A stretch of 64,000 nucleotides of DNA from Clostridium sp. UBA4548 (GTDB lineage Bacteria > Bacillota > Clostridia > Clostridiales > Clostridiaceae). A program made the position numbers and the translations under genes. The DNA lies in NCBI RefSeq assembly GCF_002387895.1, contig NZ_DGLI01000014.1, forward strand, positions 66,124 to 130,123. The letters are read 5' to 3'. Below, piece after piece: positions 32,568 through 42,320 of the stretch (its first letter is position 1; each line of letters opens with the position of its first letter). The notes under the pieces were generated by a model, which was not told where the DNA came from, searched no databases, and saw only the letters and a list, made by a program, of their open reading frames with translations.

Positions 32568-33095
32568 ATGATAGGTCTAAAGAGAGGACGTGTAGAACTA
32601 CAAGAATATACAGATGAATGGAGTAGTTTATATAAAATAGAAGAAGAAACTCTTAAAAATTTAATAAAAGAGTATTTTATAGATATACAACATATAGGTA
32701 GTACTTCAGTGGAAGAACTTAAAGCTAAGCCAATTATTGATATTATAATTGGAGTTAAGAATTTTAATGACATAGAGAAGATTGTTGGAAAACTACAGCA
32801 AGGGGGATACATTTATAGACCGAATGCAAGCACTAAGGAAAGAATTTTATTTGTAAAGGGGTCTGAGGAAGAAAGAACTCATCACATTCACATAGTTCAA
32901 TGGATGGATGAAGAGTGGAATAACAATATTTTATTTAGAGATTATCTAAGAAAATATAGTAAAGTGGCAAAGGAGTATTCTGAACTTAAGGATAGACTTG
33001 CGGAGTTATTTACAGAAGATAGAAATTCCTATACCAGGGGTAAAAATCAGTTTATCCAAGGGGTTATTGAAAGAGCGAAGAAAGAGCTTTTATAA
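32568..33095 (+). CDS. GrpB/UPF0157-family protein (nucleotidyltransferase fold)
   Basis: 175 residues of the UPF0157 family. Visible are the nucleotidyltransferase-like core QHIGSTSVEELKAKPIIDIIIGV near residues 43-64 (GS motif with paired Asp), then GYIYRPNA, the ERTHHIHIVQ segment and a helical C-terminus (YSELKDRLAELF...YTRGKNQFI). The fold suggests nucleotide or CoA-related transfer, but no reaction is firmly known. GGAGGGAGAAG precedes the ATG. It is followed by a kinase-like gene 73 nt on. Confidence 0.85.
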   Translation: MIGLKRGRVELQEYTDEWSSLYKIEEETLKNLIKEYFIDIQHIGSTSVEELKAKPIIDIIIGVKNFNDIEKIVGKLQQGGYIYRPNASTKERILFVKGSEEERTHHIHIVQWMDEEWNNNILFRDYLRKYSKVAKEYSELKDRLAELFTEDRNSYTRGKNQFIQGVIERAKKELL

Positions 33096-33168
33096 AATAA
33101 AACAGTATACTCCATAAATCGGCTATAGGTTATAGAAAGGCAAATTTATGTGATAATAAGGGGAAAAC

Positions 33169-34119
33169 ATGAGAGGATTATATACACAGAAAATCATAGA
33201 TAATAATAGAATAGATATGATTAAGAGCATTTTAGAAAAGATTAAACCTGAAATTACAGAGAAGTTATCTATGGAGCAATTTCATGACGATGGGGAAGGT
33301 GTAAATAGGGTTTATAATGTTTATAAGATAATATCAGGAGAGAAAATATATATTCTTAAGAAGTCAGAGGATAATGAAATAGAGGTTTATGAAAAGTTTC
33401 TTTTAAATAAGAATCTTCCTGTGCCGAAATTAGAGGGATGGACATGTGTTGGTAACACCAAGTGGATATTAATGGAATATATTGAGGGACAAGATTTAAG
33501 AAACTTTAATGAAAGTATGGCACATGGTTGTGCTGAAAGTCTTACTGAAATATTCAATACTTACTGGCAGGAAAGTGACTTCGAAGAGAATAAGCTGGAT
33601 AACAGATTTGAAAGATATTGGACAAGAATCAATAAAAGGGCACAATGCCTTAAAAATGAGCCTAAACTATCTTCTGCTTATAGAGTTTTTTTAAACAGAC
33701 AATTAGTATGTCCAAGAACCTTGTGTAATGGTGATTTTTTGCAGTTCAACGGAATAGAAAGTAAGGGGTCTATATTTTTAATAGACTGGGCTTTTTCAGG
33801 GATTATGCCTTACTCTTTAGACATTGCTCGATTGATAAGTCATGGTTCAGAGAAATACTTTCCTTTTCCATTTTATATGACCGATGAATATAGAAAGATT
33901 TTCGTAAAAGGCGTTTATGAGAAATTGATACATAAACCCAATTACAGGCAGTTTACTTGGGATGTAATACTTTCATGTTTAAATGAGTGCATTGAATTTA
34001 TTGAAAGAGAGTTAAATGATGACACCATGGAAAGAGATGAAGGCTTTTATTACTATTATAAAAAGGCAGAGACTTTGGCAGACATTATTTTAAGGGGTAA
34101 AGAGCACCTGGTAGTTTAG
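33169..34119 (+). CDS. Aminoglycoside/choline phosphotransferase-family protein
   Basis: 316 residues of the APH/choline kinase fold. The N-lobe has VYKIISGEKIYILKKSEDN with the ATP-binding Lys; the hinge is WILMEYIEGQDLR. The Brenner motif HGDxxxxN appears as NGDFLQFN near residue 186, keeping the catalytic Asp but with Asn for His, and the metal-binding Asp is in LIDWAFSG near 206. Such proteins phosphorylate small alcohols or antibiotics; the substrate is not predictable. No clear Shine-Dalgarno is optimal (AAGGGG, 6 nt). Confidence 0.75.
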   Translation: MRGLYTQKIIDNNRIDMIKSILEKIKPEITEKLSMEQFHDDGEGVNRVYNVYKIISGEKIYILKKSEDNEIEVYEKFLLNKNLPVPKLEGWTCVGNTKWILMEYIEGQDLRNFNESMAHGCAESLTEIFNTYWQESDFEENKLDNRFERYWTRINKRAQCLKNEPKLSSAYRVFLNRQLVCPRTLCNGDFLQFNGIESKGSIFLIDWAFSGIMPYSLDIARLISHGSEKYFPFPFYMTDEYRKIFVKGVYEKLIHKPNYRQFTWDVILSCLNECIEFIERELNDDTMERDEGFYYYYKKAETLADIILRGKEHLVV

Positions 34120-34159
34120 AGCAATAGCAATAAATAAATTTAATTTAGTTGTATAAATT

Positions 34160-34192
34160 AAAGCATTAAGACTGAAAATCTTAATGCTTTTC
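34160..34192 (+). terminator. Terminator of the phosphotransferase gene
   Basis: AAAGCATTAAGA pairs perfectly with TCTTAATGCTTT around a 7-nt loop, with a terminal T-rich tail. Confidence 0.85.
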
Positions 34193-34238
34193 TATTAGTT
34201 TATAAGTAAGACTACAGTTATTTTATAAAGGAAATCAT

Positions 34239-34279
34239 CTTAATTTTCTTTACAACTTTTAAGAATTAAGAAAATTAAG
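34239..34279 (-). terminator. Likely terminator of the S41-like gene
   Basis: CTTAATTTTCTT (34239-34250) pairs perfectly with AAGAAAATTAAG (34268-34279) around a 17-nt loop, just past the minus-strand stop codon. The T-tract is weak. Confidence 0.5.
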
Positions 34280-34294
34280 TTTGGTTAAAAGTCC

Positions 34295-35944
34295 TTATTT
34301 TATTAGCTTCAGCACTTCATTATAATACTCATCTTTAGTAGTGTACTTGTCTTCCACAGATACCTTCAACACATGTCCATCACCGTTTTTTAGATTATCT
34401 ATTATTTTGGATATATCATCTTTTACTATTACCTGAGGGGTTATTACTATTTTACTGACCAAGGTTCCGCTAATATCTACTACCTTTGAATTTTGAATAG
34501 TGGCAATAAGATTAGAATTTGGAAGAACTGTGGAGATTGCGAAATCACTGTCATAATAATCCATTAAAGTAAATTTACCATTAGATATAACAGTACACAA
34601 ATCTTGGTCAATTACAGGTTTAAGTATTTCATTAACTATATCGCTATTAAAAAATTTATCATATAAAATGAAAACTTTACCCTTATATTTATTCATTCCT
34701 TTAATGTCAACTCTATTGTCTTGAAAAACATGATATTTAGATAAAGGATACAATTTTTCTAGTGAGGCTATTGAAGATGTAACTTCAGCTATTGATGGAC
34801 GGTTTATCCCTTTAAAGTGATTTATGTAGGCATTATTAATCTCATTTTTCTCTATTATCTTATAATCGTAGTAATTTATATCACTAGGTAATACAAATGA
34901 TAAAATCTTCATCAGTAAGTGTGCATCGTAGGCACGTCTGAGATCTAGTATAAGATAATCAGATTCATTTATTTTTGATAACAATTTATCTATTCCTTCA
35001 GGAGAGTTCACATACTGATTATCTTGATTAATTGCAGAAAAATCTAAAGCTATAATCTTATTTTCCTCAGAGGTATTTAAAAATTTTCCTTGCACATTAT
35101 TTTCTGTATCTATAACAAAGTTTGCTTCAAAGGATTTAAATCCATTTTCTAATATTGGTTTTTTAGAATCAAAGAGCAGAACTTCAGTTTTCTTTTCTTT
35201 GCCAACGGAGTTTTTTATAACAATTTCTTTAGGTAGATTGCTTCTAACCTCGAAAGGTGAGGGAACTATATACTTTTCATAGTCATAGTCATAAACTCTA
35301 TCATATTTATCATACTTCTCATTAAATGGAATAGTTTTTCCATATTCATCTACAGATATACCATTTATGCTAATTACCTCGTCACCAACATGAACTTCAG
35401 GATTTTGACTCATGGTGATATAATAACTTCCATTAATATAGGAAGCGGCTATATTACAAGTGTAGCGTTGTTTAAATAAATTGCCTCTATGTTCCTTTTG
35501 GATAGCTTCCCACTTTGATTTTATTTCATTGGGTTTTTTCAAGTTAGTTTTCTTTGAAGCTTCAGGATTTTCATATAAATAAGTATAGGGTATATCATAC
35601 TGATCTGTACTAACATTAATATCAGCTCGACCATAGGTAAGTCTTTGTAGTTGAAGATATATGGCATCATAGAATTCCTTATCTGAAGAAGTCTTAGAAA
35701 TGGAATTAACGATTTTACTTTTTTCTTTCATAAAATCTTGTCCATTATCTGCTTTTACTTCATAAAGGTAGGGGTAAGTTTTTTCTATAAAATCTATTAA
35801 GTAATTTGCATCTACCTTCTTTTCATCATAGGAAAGCCCTTCTTTAGTTGAGTATTTAATATCACCAAGAGAATATATACCTAATAGCATGACCACTAAA
35901 AAAACACCTAAAACAATAAAGAGTTTTAATTTTCTATTATTCAT
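34295..35944 (-). CDS. Membrane-anchored degenerate S41-peptidase-like protein
   Basis: 549 residues. One N-terminal membrane helix (about 6-25) anchors an extracytoplasmic protein. A PDZ-like stretch (VGDEVISINGISVDEYG) lies near residue 185, and the C-terminal half has the S41 core: LDFSAINQ, YLILDLRRAYDAHLLMKIL and KGKVFILYDKFFNSDIVNEIL. In active tail-specific proteases the last segment reads like FVLVNxxTASAAE with the catalytic Ser; here it is changed to FFNSD, so activity is doubtful. It may be a ligand-binding or pseudo-enzyme form. ATG at 35944 follows GGTGG; a GTG at 35956 overlaps the site. Confidence 0.65.
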   Translation of the reverse strand: MNNRKLKLFIVLGVFLVVMLLGIYSLGDIKYSTKEGLSYDEKKVDANYLIDFIEKTYPYLYEVKADNGQDFMKEKSKIVNSISKTSSDKEFYDAIYLQLQRLTYGRADINVSTDQYDIPYTYLYENPEASKKTNLKKPNEIKSKWEAIQKEHRGNLFKQRYTCNIAASYINGSYYITMSQNPEVHVGDEVISINGISVDEYGKTIPFNEKYDKYDRVYDYDYEKYIVPSPFEVRSNLPKEIVIKNSVGKEKKTEVLLFDSKKPILENGFKSFEANFVIDTENNVQGKFLNTSEENKIIALDFSAINQDNQYVNSPEGIDKLLSKINESDYLILDLRRAYDAHLLMKILSFVLPSDINYYDYKIIEKNEINNAYINHFKGINRPSIAEVTSSIASLEKLYPLSKYHVFQDNRVDIKGMNKYKGKVFILYDKFFNSDIVNEILKPVIDQDLCTVISNGKFTLMDYYDSDFAISTVLPNSNLIATIQNSKVVDISGTLVSKIVITPQVIVKDDISKIIDNLKNGDGHVLKVSVEDKYTTKDEYYNEVLKLIK

Positions 35945-36175
35945 TAAGTTAACCACCTTCTAAAAGTATAAGTTATATAATTGAAAATATTGAAAATTCA
36001 GTATAATTTTATTATAAAATAATAAAGTTGATTTATAAAGAAAAACTTAAAAGATAGTAATTACTAATTTATCTTAGTAGTTACCCTGTGATTCACTGAA
36101 AATTGCAATGCATAGGTTTTAAATTGTAGAGAAGGCTAATATAGAATAAAATTTATCGGAGGAGTGAATTTAATT

Positions 36176-36550
36176 ATGAAAGCTAAAAGAATCATTGTCT
36201 TAGCAGCAATTTTCATAATGGTTTTTACAGTGACTGCTTTTGCAAAGCAAGCTCCTAATAATATGTTTCTTGGAGAAATAATAGAGGTAACTATGGACTC
36301 TAAGCAAGAGAATACAATGTTATTAGTTAAGGGTTACTTAAAAAGCTGTGAGGTATTTCCACAGGAACTAGTTGCAGTTGTTTCTAAGGATACTAAGCTT
36401 ACCACAAGCTGTGGTAAAGAGATTAATGAAATTAAATTTGAAAAAGGGGATAATGTTTTTATAGAACTTAATCCAGCAATGACATTTTCAATTCCACCAC
36501 AATCTTCAGCAGTGAAAATTCAAGTAAGTAAACCTGCAAAAACTAACTAA
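36176..36550 (+). CDS. Small secreted protein
   Basis: 124 residues with a signal peptide (MKAKR, hydrophobic core to about 20, cleavage near AFA-KQ). The mature ~100 residues are beta-rich (FLGEIIEVTMDS, TMLLVKGYLKSCE, LVAVVSKDTKLT, NVFIELNPAM) and resemble OB-fold-like export proteins. Two Cys (SCE and SCGK) could form a disulfide. Function is not recognised. GGAGGAG lies somewhat far (about 12 nt) from the ATG; a GTG at 36164 would abut it. Confidence 0.65.
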   Translation: MKAKRIIVLAAIFIMVFTVTAFAKQAPNNMFLGEIIEVTMDSKQENTMLLVKGYLKSCEVFPQELVAVVSKDTKLTTSCGKEINEIKFEKGDNVFIELNPAMTFSIPPQSSAVKIQVSKPAKTN

Positions 36551-36552
36551 AG

Positions 36553-36586
36553 AAAATCCTATGCAGTTAAAACTGTGTAGGATTTT
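36553..36586 (+). terminator. Terminator of the secreted-protein gene
   Basis: AAAATCCTA and CAGT arms pair with ACTG and TAGGATTTT, with a G-U/bulge inside, followed by CTATTTATTG. It starts 3 nt after the stop codon. Confidence 0.8.
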
Positions 36587-36842
36587 CTATTTATTGTTAA
36601 CAACTTTTAAATTCACACAGACACCCTGGTTATGTAGAATATAAAGTAAAAATATCCATATAACTATAAGGTGTGGAAAATTAATCATACTTTGGAGTAT
36701 AATCTGACCCTTATTATAGAAAAATAAACTTAAAAATTAATGGTTAGTTATTATGGATAAACTTCTTCCAAGGTTATTAATTAAAATGAGTTTATTAAAA
36801 GTAAGCTCATTGACCACTATTAAGTTATAGAGGGTGTTGAAA

Positions 36843-37574
36843 ATGAAAAAAGGCCTAAAAGTACTTGTAACGTGTTGTGCAATATCAATAGTTTTTGCAG
36901 GTTGTCAAAGTAAAAATGAAGATAGTGGGTCTTCAATGCCGGTTAATAATTCCATATCGAGTGCTGCGGCTAATGTGCCTGAGGGGTATAAGGCCATAGG
37001 TGAGATTAGAGAGAAAAATATATACTTGTTTGGAAAAGAAGGAGAAAAAGCTGGTTATGAAAAGATTATTGTTCAGGGCAATGGAAGTAAGAAAGAATTT
37101 GACTGGAAGAGTGTGAGGAATACACCAACTATTGCACTTTGTGATCTGAATAATGATGGCAAGGAAGAATTAATCATCATACTTACAACTGGATATGGCA
37201 CAGGATTTCTTGAGCAAAAAATACATGTGGTAAACTTAGAAAATATGAGTGAGTATGAGGTTAAGAGTCCAGTAGACATAGCAAGGAGTAATATCAAAGT
37301 AAGCCTGTGTTCTGAGAAGGTTATATTTTCCTTAAATGAAAAAGAGGTTAGTTATTCAATAAAGGATAAGATTAAAACTACTGCTGAGGAAGAATTTAAA
37401 AATCTAACTTACGGTACTTTTATAATGTATTACTTAGAAGATAATAAAATTAAAGCAAAAATAGATGCAGCTATAAGTCCTAATTTTTCTTTAGCAGAAT
37501 TTGAAATTACTTACAAATACTCAGAAGAAGGTTTTATACCAGAAAATCTTAAGATAGATAAGGATAAAAAGTAA
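36843..37574 (+). CDS. Lipoprotein with FG-GAP/EF-hand-like calcium loop
   Basis: 243 residues. The signal peptide ends in a lipobox, FAGC, so the mature N-terminal Cys (about residue 21) should be lipidated. A Ser/Asn-rich linker follows. The core has ALCDLNNDGKEELIIIL near residue 95, the DxNxDGxxE loop seen in FG-GAP/VCBS repeats, and extended strands afterwards. Probably a surface-exposed calcium-binding lipoprotein; function is unknown. AGAGGGTG precedes the ATG at 36843; a GTG at 36834 lies within it. Confidence 0.75.
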   Translation: MKKGLKVLVTCCAISIVFAGCQSKNEDSGSSMPVNNSISSAAANVPEGYKAIGEIREKNIYLFGKEGEKAGYEKIIVQGNGSKKEFDWKSVRNTPTIALCDLNNDGKEELIIILTTGYGTGFLEQKIHVVNLENMSEYEVKSPVDIARSNIKVSLCSEKVIFSLNEKEVSYSIKDKIKTTAEEEFKNLTYGTFIMYYLEDNKIKAKIDAAISPNFSLAEFEITYKYSEEGFIPENLKIDKDKK

Positions 37575-37760
37575 TAGGTTATTTAAATTAATTAAATAAA
37601 TTTTACAATGAATGTCTTATATTATTGCTAAGAATAGTGTACTAAGGTCAAGAAGAAACTTATAGATAAATATATTTTAAATTTAACTAAGCATGTTGTA
37701 GGTTAGTAAGATTGATACTTATCATTAAATGTTATATGTTTTCAATATTAACGTGTTTTA

Positions 37761-37808
37761 AAAGAGCACATGAAATTTTATTTGAAAGTAAACTCTCATG
37801 TGTTCTTT
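37761..37808 (-). terminator. Terminator of the kdp operon
   Basis: AAAGAGCACATGA (37761-37773) pairs with TCATGTGTTCTTT (37796-37808) with one G-U/mismatch. It lies 10 nt past the kdpC stop; the minus-strand side ends in TTTT. Confidence 0.8.
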
Positions 37809-37818
37809 ATAAATTTTA

Positions 37819-38445
37819 TTATTTATTATTTAGAAGTTTAAATACTTCCATATTAGCCTTTACCACATTTACTCTAGGTTCCCCAAAAATTCTAACCTGT
37901 CTATCTTCTGTGCTCTTATCTATTATTACATTTAATTCTGCTTCACTGATGCCAGAAGCTTTAGCTATAGCAGGAACCTGGATTTGTGCAGCCTTAATAC
38001 TTATATGAGGATCAAGCCCAGAACCTGAAGCGGTTAATAGGTCCGTGGGAATATCCTCTTTTTTAATATTAGGATTTGCCTTTAAAAACTCATCAATATC
38101 CTTTTGAACTCTTTCTGCTAAAGCTGGATTGCTTGGAGCTAGATTTTCAGAACCTGAAGCAACTCCAGCATAAGCTGTTTTCCCATTTTTATCAGGTTTT
38201 GTATCTTCTGCTGTGTAGGTATTGTAGTTTACCGCAGAGGGTCTTCCTTTAAAAAATTTTTCGTCACTAAAATTTTGACCTAGTACCTCAGAACCCACTG
38301 GATTTCCATTTATTTTTGCAATACTTCCATTAGCTTGTTTCGGGAAAACGACCTGACTTAGTCCTGTCATAACAAGGGGGTACCCAATTCCACATATAAT
38401 AAACAAGATTATACTTAACAGAAATGCTTTTTTAATTATTTTCAT
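37819..38445 (-). CDS. kdpC: K+-transporting ATPase subunit C
   Basis: 208 residues with one N-terminal membrane helix (about 8-28). KdpC motifs are present: GYPLVMTGLSQVVFP, GSEVLGQNF with KFFKGRPSAVNY, SGSENLAPSNPAL, and the late segment LLTASGSGLDPHISIKAAQIQVPAIAKA. KdpC stabilises the KdpFABC complex and raises nucleotide affinity. It is the last gene of kdpFABC, 30 nt after kdpB. AAAGGATG precedes the ATG. Confidence 0.95.
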   Translation of the reverse strand: MKIIKKAFLLSIILFIICGIGYPLVMTGLSQVVFPKQANGSIAKINGNPVGSEVLGQNFSDEKFFKGRPSAVNYNTYTAEDTKPDKNGKTAYAGVASGSENLAPSNPALAERVQKDIDEFLKANPNIKKEDIPTDLLTASGSGLDPHISIKAAQIQVPAIAKASGISEAELNVIIDKSTEDRQVRIFGEPRVNVVKANMEVFKLLNNK

Positions 38446-38475
38446 ACTAGTTCATCCTTTCACCTATAGGCCTCC

Positions 38476-40536
38476 TTAAGCAAGGTTTAGCACCCTTAGA
38501 AGTGGTGTAATAATAATATCAATAAACTTAATCCCAATAAAAGGAGCTATTAAACCACCAACACCAAATATTAGTACATTTCTTACTAGCAAGATAGAAG
38601 CTTTCATAGGTTTATATTTAACTCCCTTCATTGCTATTGGAATTAGAAGTGGGATTATTATTGCATTAAATATTAAAGCTGAAATTATGGCACTTTGAGA
38701 GGTTTGGAGGCCCATTATATTTAAAATATTAATCTCTGGTATAGCAGTAGCAAAGATAGCAGGGATAATAGCAAAGTATTTGGCTACATCATTTGCTATA
38801 CTAAAAGTTGTCAGTGCACCTCTTGTTATTAAAAGCTGCTTTCCTATTTCAACTACTTCAAGGATTTTAGTTGGGTCAGAGTCTAAATCCACCATATTAG
38901 CAGCTTCCTTTGCAGCCAGTGTTCCGCTGTTCATAGCAAGACCAACATCAGCTTGAGCAAGTGCAGGAGCATCATTTGTACCATCACCTGTCATGGCTAC
39001 TAGTTTCCCCTCAGTTTGTTCTCTTTTTATAACCTCAATTTTATCCTCTGGCTTACATTCCGCTACGAACTCATCCACACCAGCTTCCTTTGCAATAGTA
39101 GCTGCAGTTAGCGGATTGTCTCCAGTGCACATAATAGTTTTAATACCCATCTCTCTAAGTCTTTGAAATCTTTCCACAAGACCAGGCTTAACTGTATCTT
39201 TAAGATAAATAACACCTAAAATGTTTTTATCTACACAAACCACTAATGGAGTTCCGCCAAGCTTTGAAACTTTTTCAGTTATTTCATCAAGACCTTCAGG
39301 AATTACGCCTCCTAGTTCTTTAACGAAAGTTTTAATGCTGTCTGCAGCACCTTTTCTAATTTGTGTCCCATTATTTAAATTTAAACCACTTTTTCTAGTT
39401 TGTGCTGTGAATTCTATAAAGTCACATTGATCATATTCCTTTAAATCAACTGTAATTCTAAGCTTATGTGCTAAATCAACTATAGATCTGCCTTCAGGAG
39501 TTTCATCCTTAACTGAAGATATGAGAGCAAATTTAGTTAACTCCTCCTTTGAAACATTACCAACGGGATAGAAATCAGCTGCCATTCTATTGCCAAAGGT
39601 TATAGTTCCCGTTTTATCTAATATCATAGTACTTACATCACCACAGGCTTCAACAGCTTTACCAGACATGGCAATTACATTGAAACGAGTAACTCTATCC
39701 ATACCTGCTATACCTATGGCAGATAGTAAACCACCTATAGTAGTAGGGATAAGACAAACTAATAAAGCTATTAAAGTTGCTACATTAATAATTACTCCTG
39801 AGTAATTAGCCATAGGAAGCAGGGAAACAATAACAACTAAAAATATAATAGTTAAGCTTACCAATATGGTATTAAGAGCAATTTCATTTGGGGTTTTTTG
39901 TCTTGAAGCACCTTCTACCAATGAAATCATTTTATCTAGGAAGGATTCTCCAGGTGTTGCAGTTATTCTGATTTTTAAGAAGTCACTAACAACTTTAGTT
40001 CCTCCTGTAACTGAACTGAAGTCTCCACCAGCTTCCTTAACCACTGGAGCAGATTCTCCAGTTATGGCTGATTCATCTACAGAGGCTATACCTTCGATAA
40101 CTTCACCATCATTTGGTATTATATCTCCTGCTTCAACTAAGACAATATCATCTTTTTTTACTTCGTTAGAACTAATAATTTTTATTTGACCATTTAAACC
40201 CAGTAGTTTTGCTTTGGTGTCTTTACGGGTTTTCTTTAAGCTATCTGCTTGTGCTTTTCCCCTACCTTCAGCAATTGCTTCAGCAAAGTTAGCAAAAAGT
40301 ACAGTAACAAGGAGTATTATAAATACAAAACCATTGTATAGTCTTAAATTTTCGCCAGTATCTCCAAATATATTTGGGAATATAGTTAAAATCAATGTAA
40401 TTATAGCTCCAAGTTCTACAATAAACATAACAGGATTTTTTATCATATAGACAGGATTGAGTTTAATAAAAGCATCTTTTATTGCTTGATTAACAATTTC
40501 CTTAGATATAAGTTTTTTTTTATCTTTCTCATTCAT
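38476..40536 (-). CDS. kdpB: K+-transporting ATPase, catalytic subunit B
   Basis: 686 residues, a P-type ATPase. It has TGES in the actuator domain near residue 157, the phosphorylation site DKTGT near 305, and GDGTNDAPALA near 510. About seven membrane helices are present. It hydrolyses ATP to power high-affinity K+ uptake by the KdpFABC complex in the membrane. The ATG at 40536 is preferred with GAGGAG 7 nt upstream; a TTG at 40560 overlaps the end of kdpA. A degenerate piece of a second kdpB lies at 45545. Confidence 0.97.
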   Translation of the reverse strand: MNEKDKKKLISKEIVNQAIKDAFIKLNPVYMIKNPVMFIVELGAIITLILTIFPNIFGDTGENLRLYNGFVFIILLVTVLFANFAEAIAEGRGKAQADSLKKTRKDTKAKLLGLNGQIKIISSNEVKKDDIVLVEAGDIIPNDGEVIEGIASVDESAITGESAPVVKEAGGDFSSVTGGTKVVSDFLKIRITATPGESFLDKMISLVEGASRQKTPNEIALNTILVSLTIIFLVVIVSLLPMANYSGVIINVATLIALLVCLIPTTIGGLLSAIGIAGMDRVTRFNVIAMSGKAVEACGDVSTMILDKTGTITFGNRMAADFYPVGNVSKEELTKFALISSVKDETPEGRSIVDLAHKLRITVDLKEYDQCDFIEFTAQTRKSGLNLNNGTQIRKGAADSIKTFVKELGGVIPEGLDEITEKVSKLGGTPLVVCVDKNILGVIYLKDTVKPGLVERFQRLREMGIKTIMCTGDNPLTAATIAKEAGVDEFVAECKPEDKIEVIKREQTEGKLVAMTGDGTNDAPALAQADVGLAMNSGTLAAKEAANMVDLDSDPTKILEVVEIGKQLLITRGALTTFSIANDVAKYFAIIPAIFATAIPEINILNIMGLQTSQSAIISALIFNAIIIPLLIPIAMKGVKYKPMKASILLVRNVLIFGVGGLIAPFIGIKFIDIIITPLLRVLNLA

Positions 40537-40550
40537 ATATAATCTCCTCA

Positions 40551-42227
40551 CTATTTCCAAAGAGTCAAGTGCTCTGATATTGGACCTAAAGCTAACGCAG
40601 GAAAGAAAGTTAGAGCAGCTACAATAATAATTATAGAAATAAGCATAACCACAAACATAGAATTATCTGTTCTAAAGGAAGAGTCAGTAACAGGAATTGG
40701 CTTCTTTTCTGCTAAAGAAGCTGCAACTGCCAATAAAAGTATTATTGATATATACCTTCCAAGGAACATAACAATTCCAGTAGATATATTCCAAAACATT
40801 GTATTATCTGCTAAGCCTTCAAAGCCTGAACCATTATTAGCAGCTGAGGAGGTGAATTCATAAAGAATTTGACTTAATCCATGAAATCCAGGATTAGTAA
40901 TTCCAGCTAAACCGCTTTGAGTTAATAATGCAATAGCGGAGGGTATTAATATAACAACTGGATGTACAAGAATACCTATTGCTATGAGTTTCATTTCTTT
41001 ACCTTCTATTTTTTTACCAAGAAACTCTGGAGTTCTTCCTACCATAAGTCCACATAGGAATACGGTCAAAATAATATACATAAGCATATTCATAAGACCT
41101 ACTCCTTTTCCACCAAACACAACGTTAAGCATCATTTGCCATAGTGGAACTAGACCACCTAATGGAGTCAGGGTATCATGCATATTGTTTACAGTTCCAG
41201 TGGTAAAGGCTGTGGTGACAGTGGTAAATAAGGAAGATTGAGCAATTCCAAATCTAACTTCTTTACCCTCCATATTTCCCATTAGCTGATTTAAACCAAG
41301 GTTACCAAGTATAGGGTTACCAGCCTTTTCAGCTAAGTAGCATACTGTAAGAGAAAGCATAAATAATATGGACATAGCTGCAAAGATGGTATAACTTTGT
41401 TTTTTATTTTTAACCATATGACCTAGTGAAAATACTAGAGCTCCTGGTAATATCATCATAGATAACATATTAATTAGATTACTAAGAGGGGTAGGGTTTT
41501 CAAAAGGATGAGCAGCATTTGCCCCAAAAAAACCACCGCCATTTGTACCTATATGCTTAATGGCTTCTAAAGAAGCTACAGGACCTAAAGGTATATCTTG
41601 AAGTTTTCCCTCTATGGTATTAACTGTAAGGTTAGAAGATAAGGTTTGGGGTGCCCCTTGCCAAACTAATAATAGAGTAACTATTATTGAAAGTGGAAGT
41701 AATATTCTTGTATGAATTCTAACTAAGTCTACAAAAAAGTTACCCAATCCTTTCTTACCTGAGAGTCCCCTTATAAAAGCTACAGCTGCTGCATATCCTG
41801 TACCAGCTGAGGTAAACATTAAATAAGTAATTGCTACCATTTGACTTAAATAAGAAAGTCCAGATTCACCAGAGTAGTGCTGCAAGTTTGAGTTGGTTAT
41901 AAAGCTTATTGCAGTGTTGAAGGATAGAGAGTGCTCCATTGACTCTACTCCATTTGGATTTAAAAGTCCTAAGCCTTGAATTCTAAGAATTATATATACT
42001 ATTAGGGCCATTACTACATTAGTAGCAAGCAAAGCAAAAATATAGGTTTTCCAGTTCATATCGTCTTCTTTTATCCCTGTAGCTTTGTAAATCATATTTT
42101 CAACAGGATTTAATACTGGGTCTAAAAATGTTTTTTCTTTAACAGAAACCTTATATAAATATTTTCCCAAAGGAATAATAAGCAAAATAAAAAGCAATAA
42201 GGATATTGCAATTTGTAATATGTCCAT
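40551..42227 (-). CDS. kdpA: K+-transporting ATPase, K+-binding subunit A
   Basis: 558 residues with about ten membrane helices. It has the selectivity-filter loops of the channel-like subunit, including NSNLQHYSGESGLSY near residue 112, IGTNGGGFFGANAAHPFENPTPLSN near 226, FTTGTVNNMHDTLTPLGG near 342 and TSSAANNGSGFEGL near 460. KdpA binds and conducts K+. Length and motifs are normal. GGGGG precedes the ATG, and kdpF lies 15 nt upstream. Confidence 0.97.
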   Translation of the reverse strand: MDILQIAISLLLFILLIIPLGKYLYKVSVKEKTFLDPVLNPVENMIYKATGIKEDDMNWKTYIFALLATNVVMALIVYIILRIQGLGLLNPNGVESMEHSLSFNTAISFITNSNLQHYSGESGLSYLSQMVAITYLMFTSAGTGYAAAVAFIRGLSGKKGLGNFFVDLVRIHTRILLPLSIIVTLLLVWQGAPQTLSSNLTVNTIEGKLQDIPLGPVASLEAIKHIGTNGGGFFGANAAHPFENPTPLSNLINMLSMMILPGALVFSLGHMVKNKKQSYTIFAAMSILFMLSLTVCYLAEKAGNPILGNLGLNQLMGNMEGKEVRFGIAQSSLFTTVTTAFTTGTVNNMHDTLTPLGGLVPLWQMMLNVVFGGKGVGLMNMLMYIILTVFLCGLMVGRTPEFLGKKIEGKEMKLIAIGILVHPVVILIPSAIALLTQSGLAGITNPGFHGLSQILYEFTSSAANNGSGFEGLADNTMFWNISTGIVMFLGRYISIILLLAVAASLAEKKPIPVTDSSFRTDNSMFVVMLISIIIIVAALTFFPALALGPISEHLTLWK

Positions 42228-42242
42228 TTGTGTTCCCCCTTT

Positions 42243-42320
42243 CTAAAACTTTTCTGGATTAATTAAGGCATAGCCTAGATAAATGAATAATAAGATAGCT
42301 ATTATAACTAGAACTATCAT
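42243..42320 (-). CDS. kdpF: K+-transporting ATPase, small subunit F
   Basis: A 25-residue peptide found by reading upstream of kdpA: MIVLVIIAILLFIYLGYALI followed by NPEKF, a single membrane helix with the typical GYALINPE(K/R)F ending of KdpF. It stabilises the Kdp complex. AAGGAG lies 9 nt before the ATG. It begins the kdpFABC operon; no ydaO-type c-di-AMP riboswitch is evident in the 262-nt divergent region to its right. Confidence 0.9.
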   Translation of the reverse strand: MIVLVIIAILLFIYLGYALINPEKF

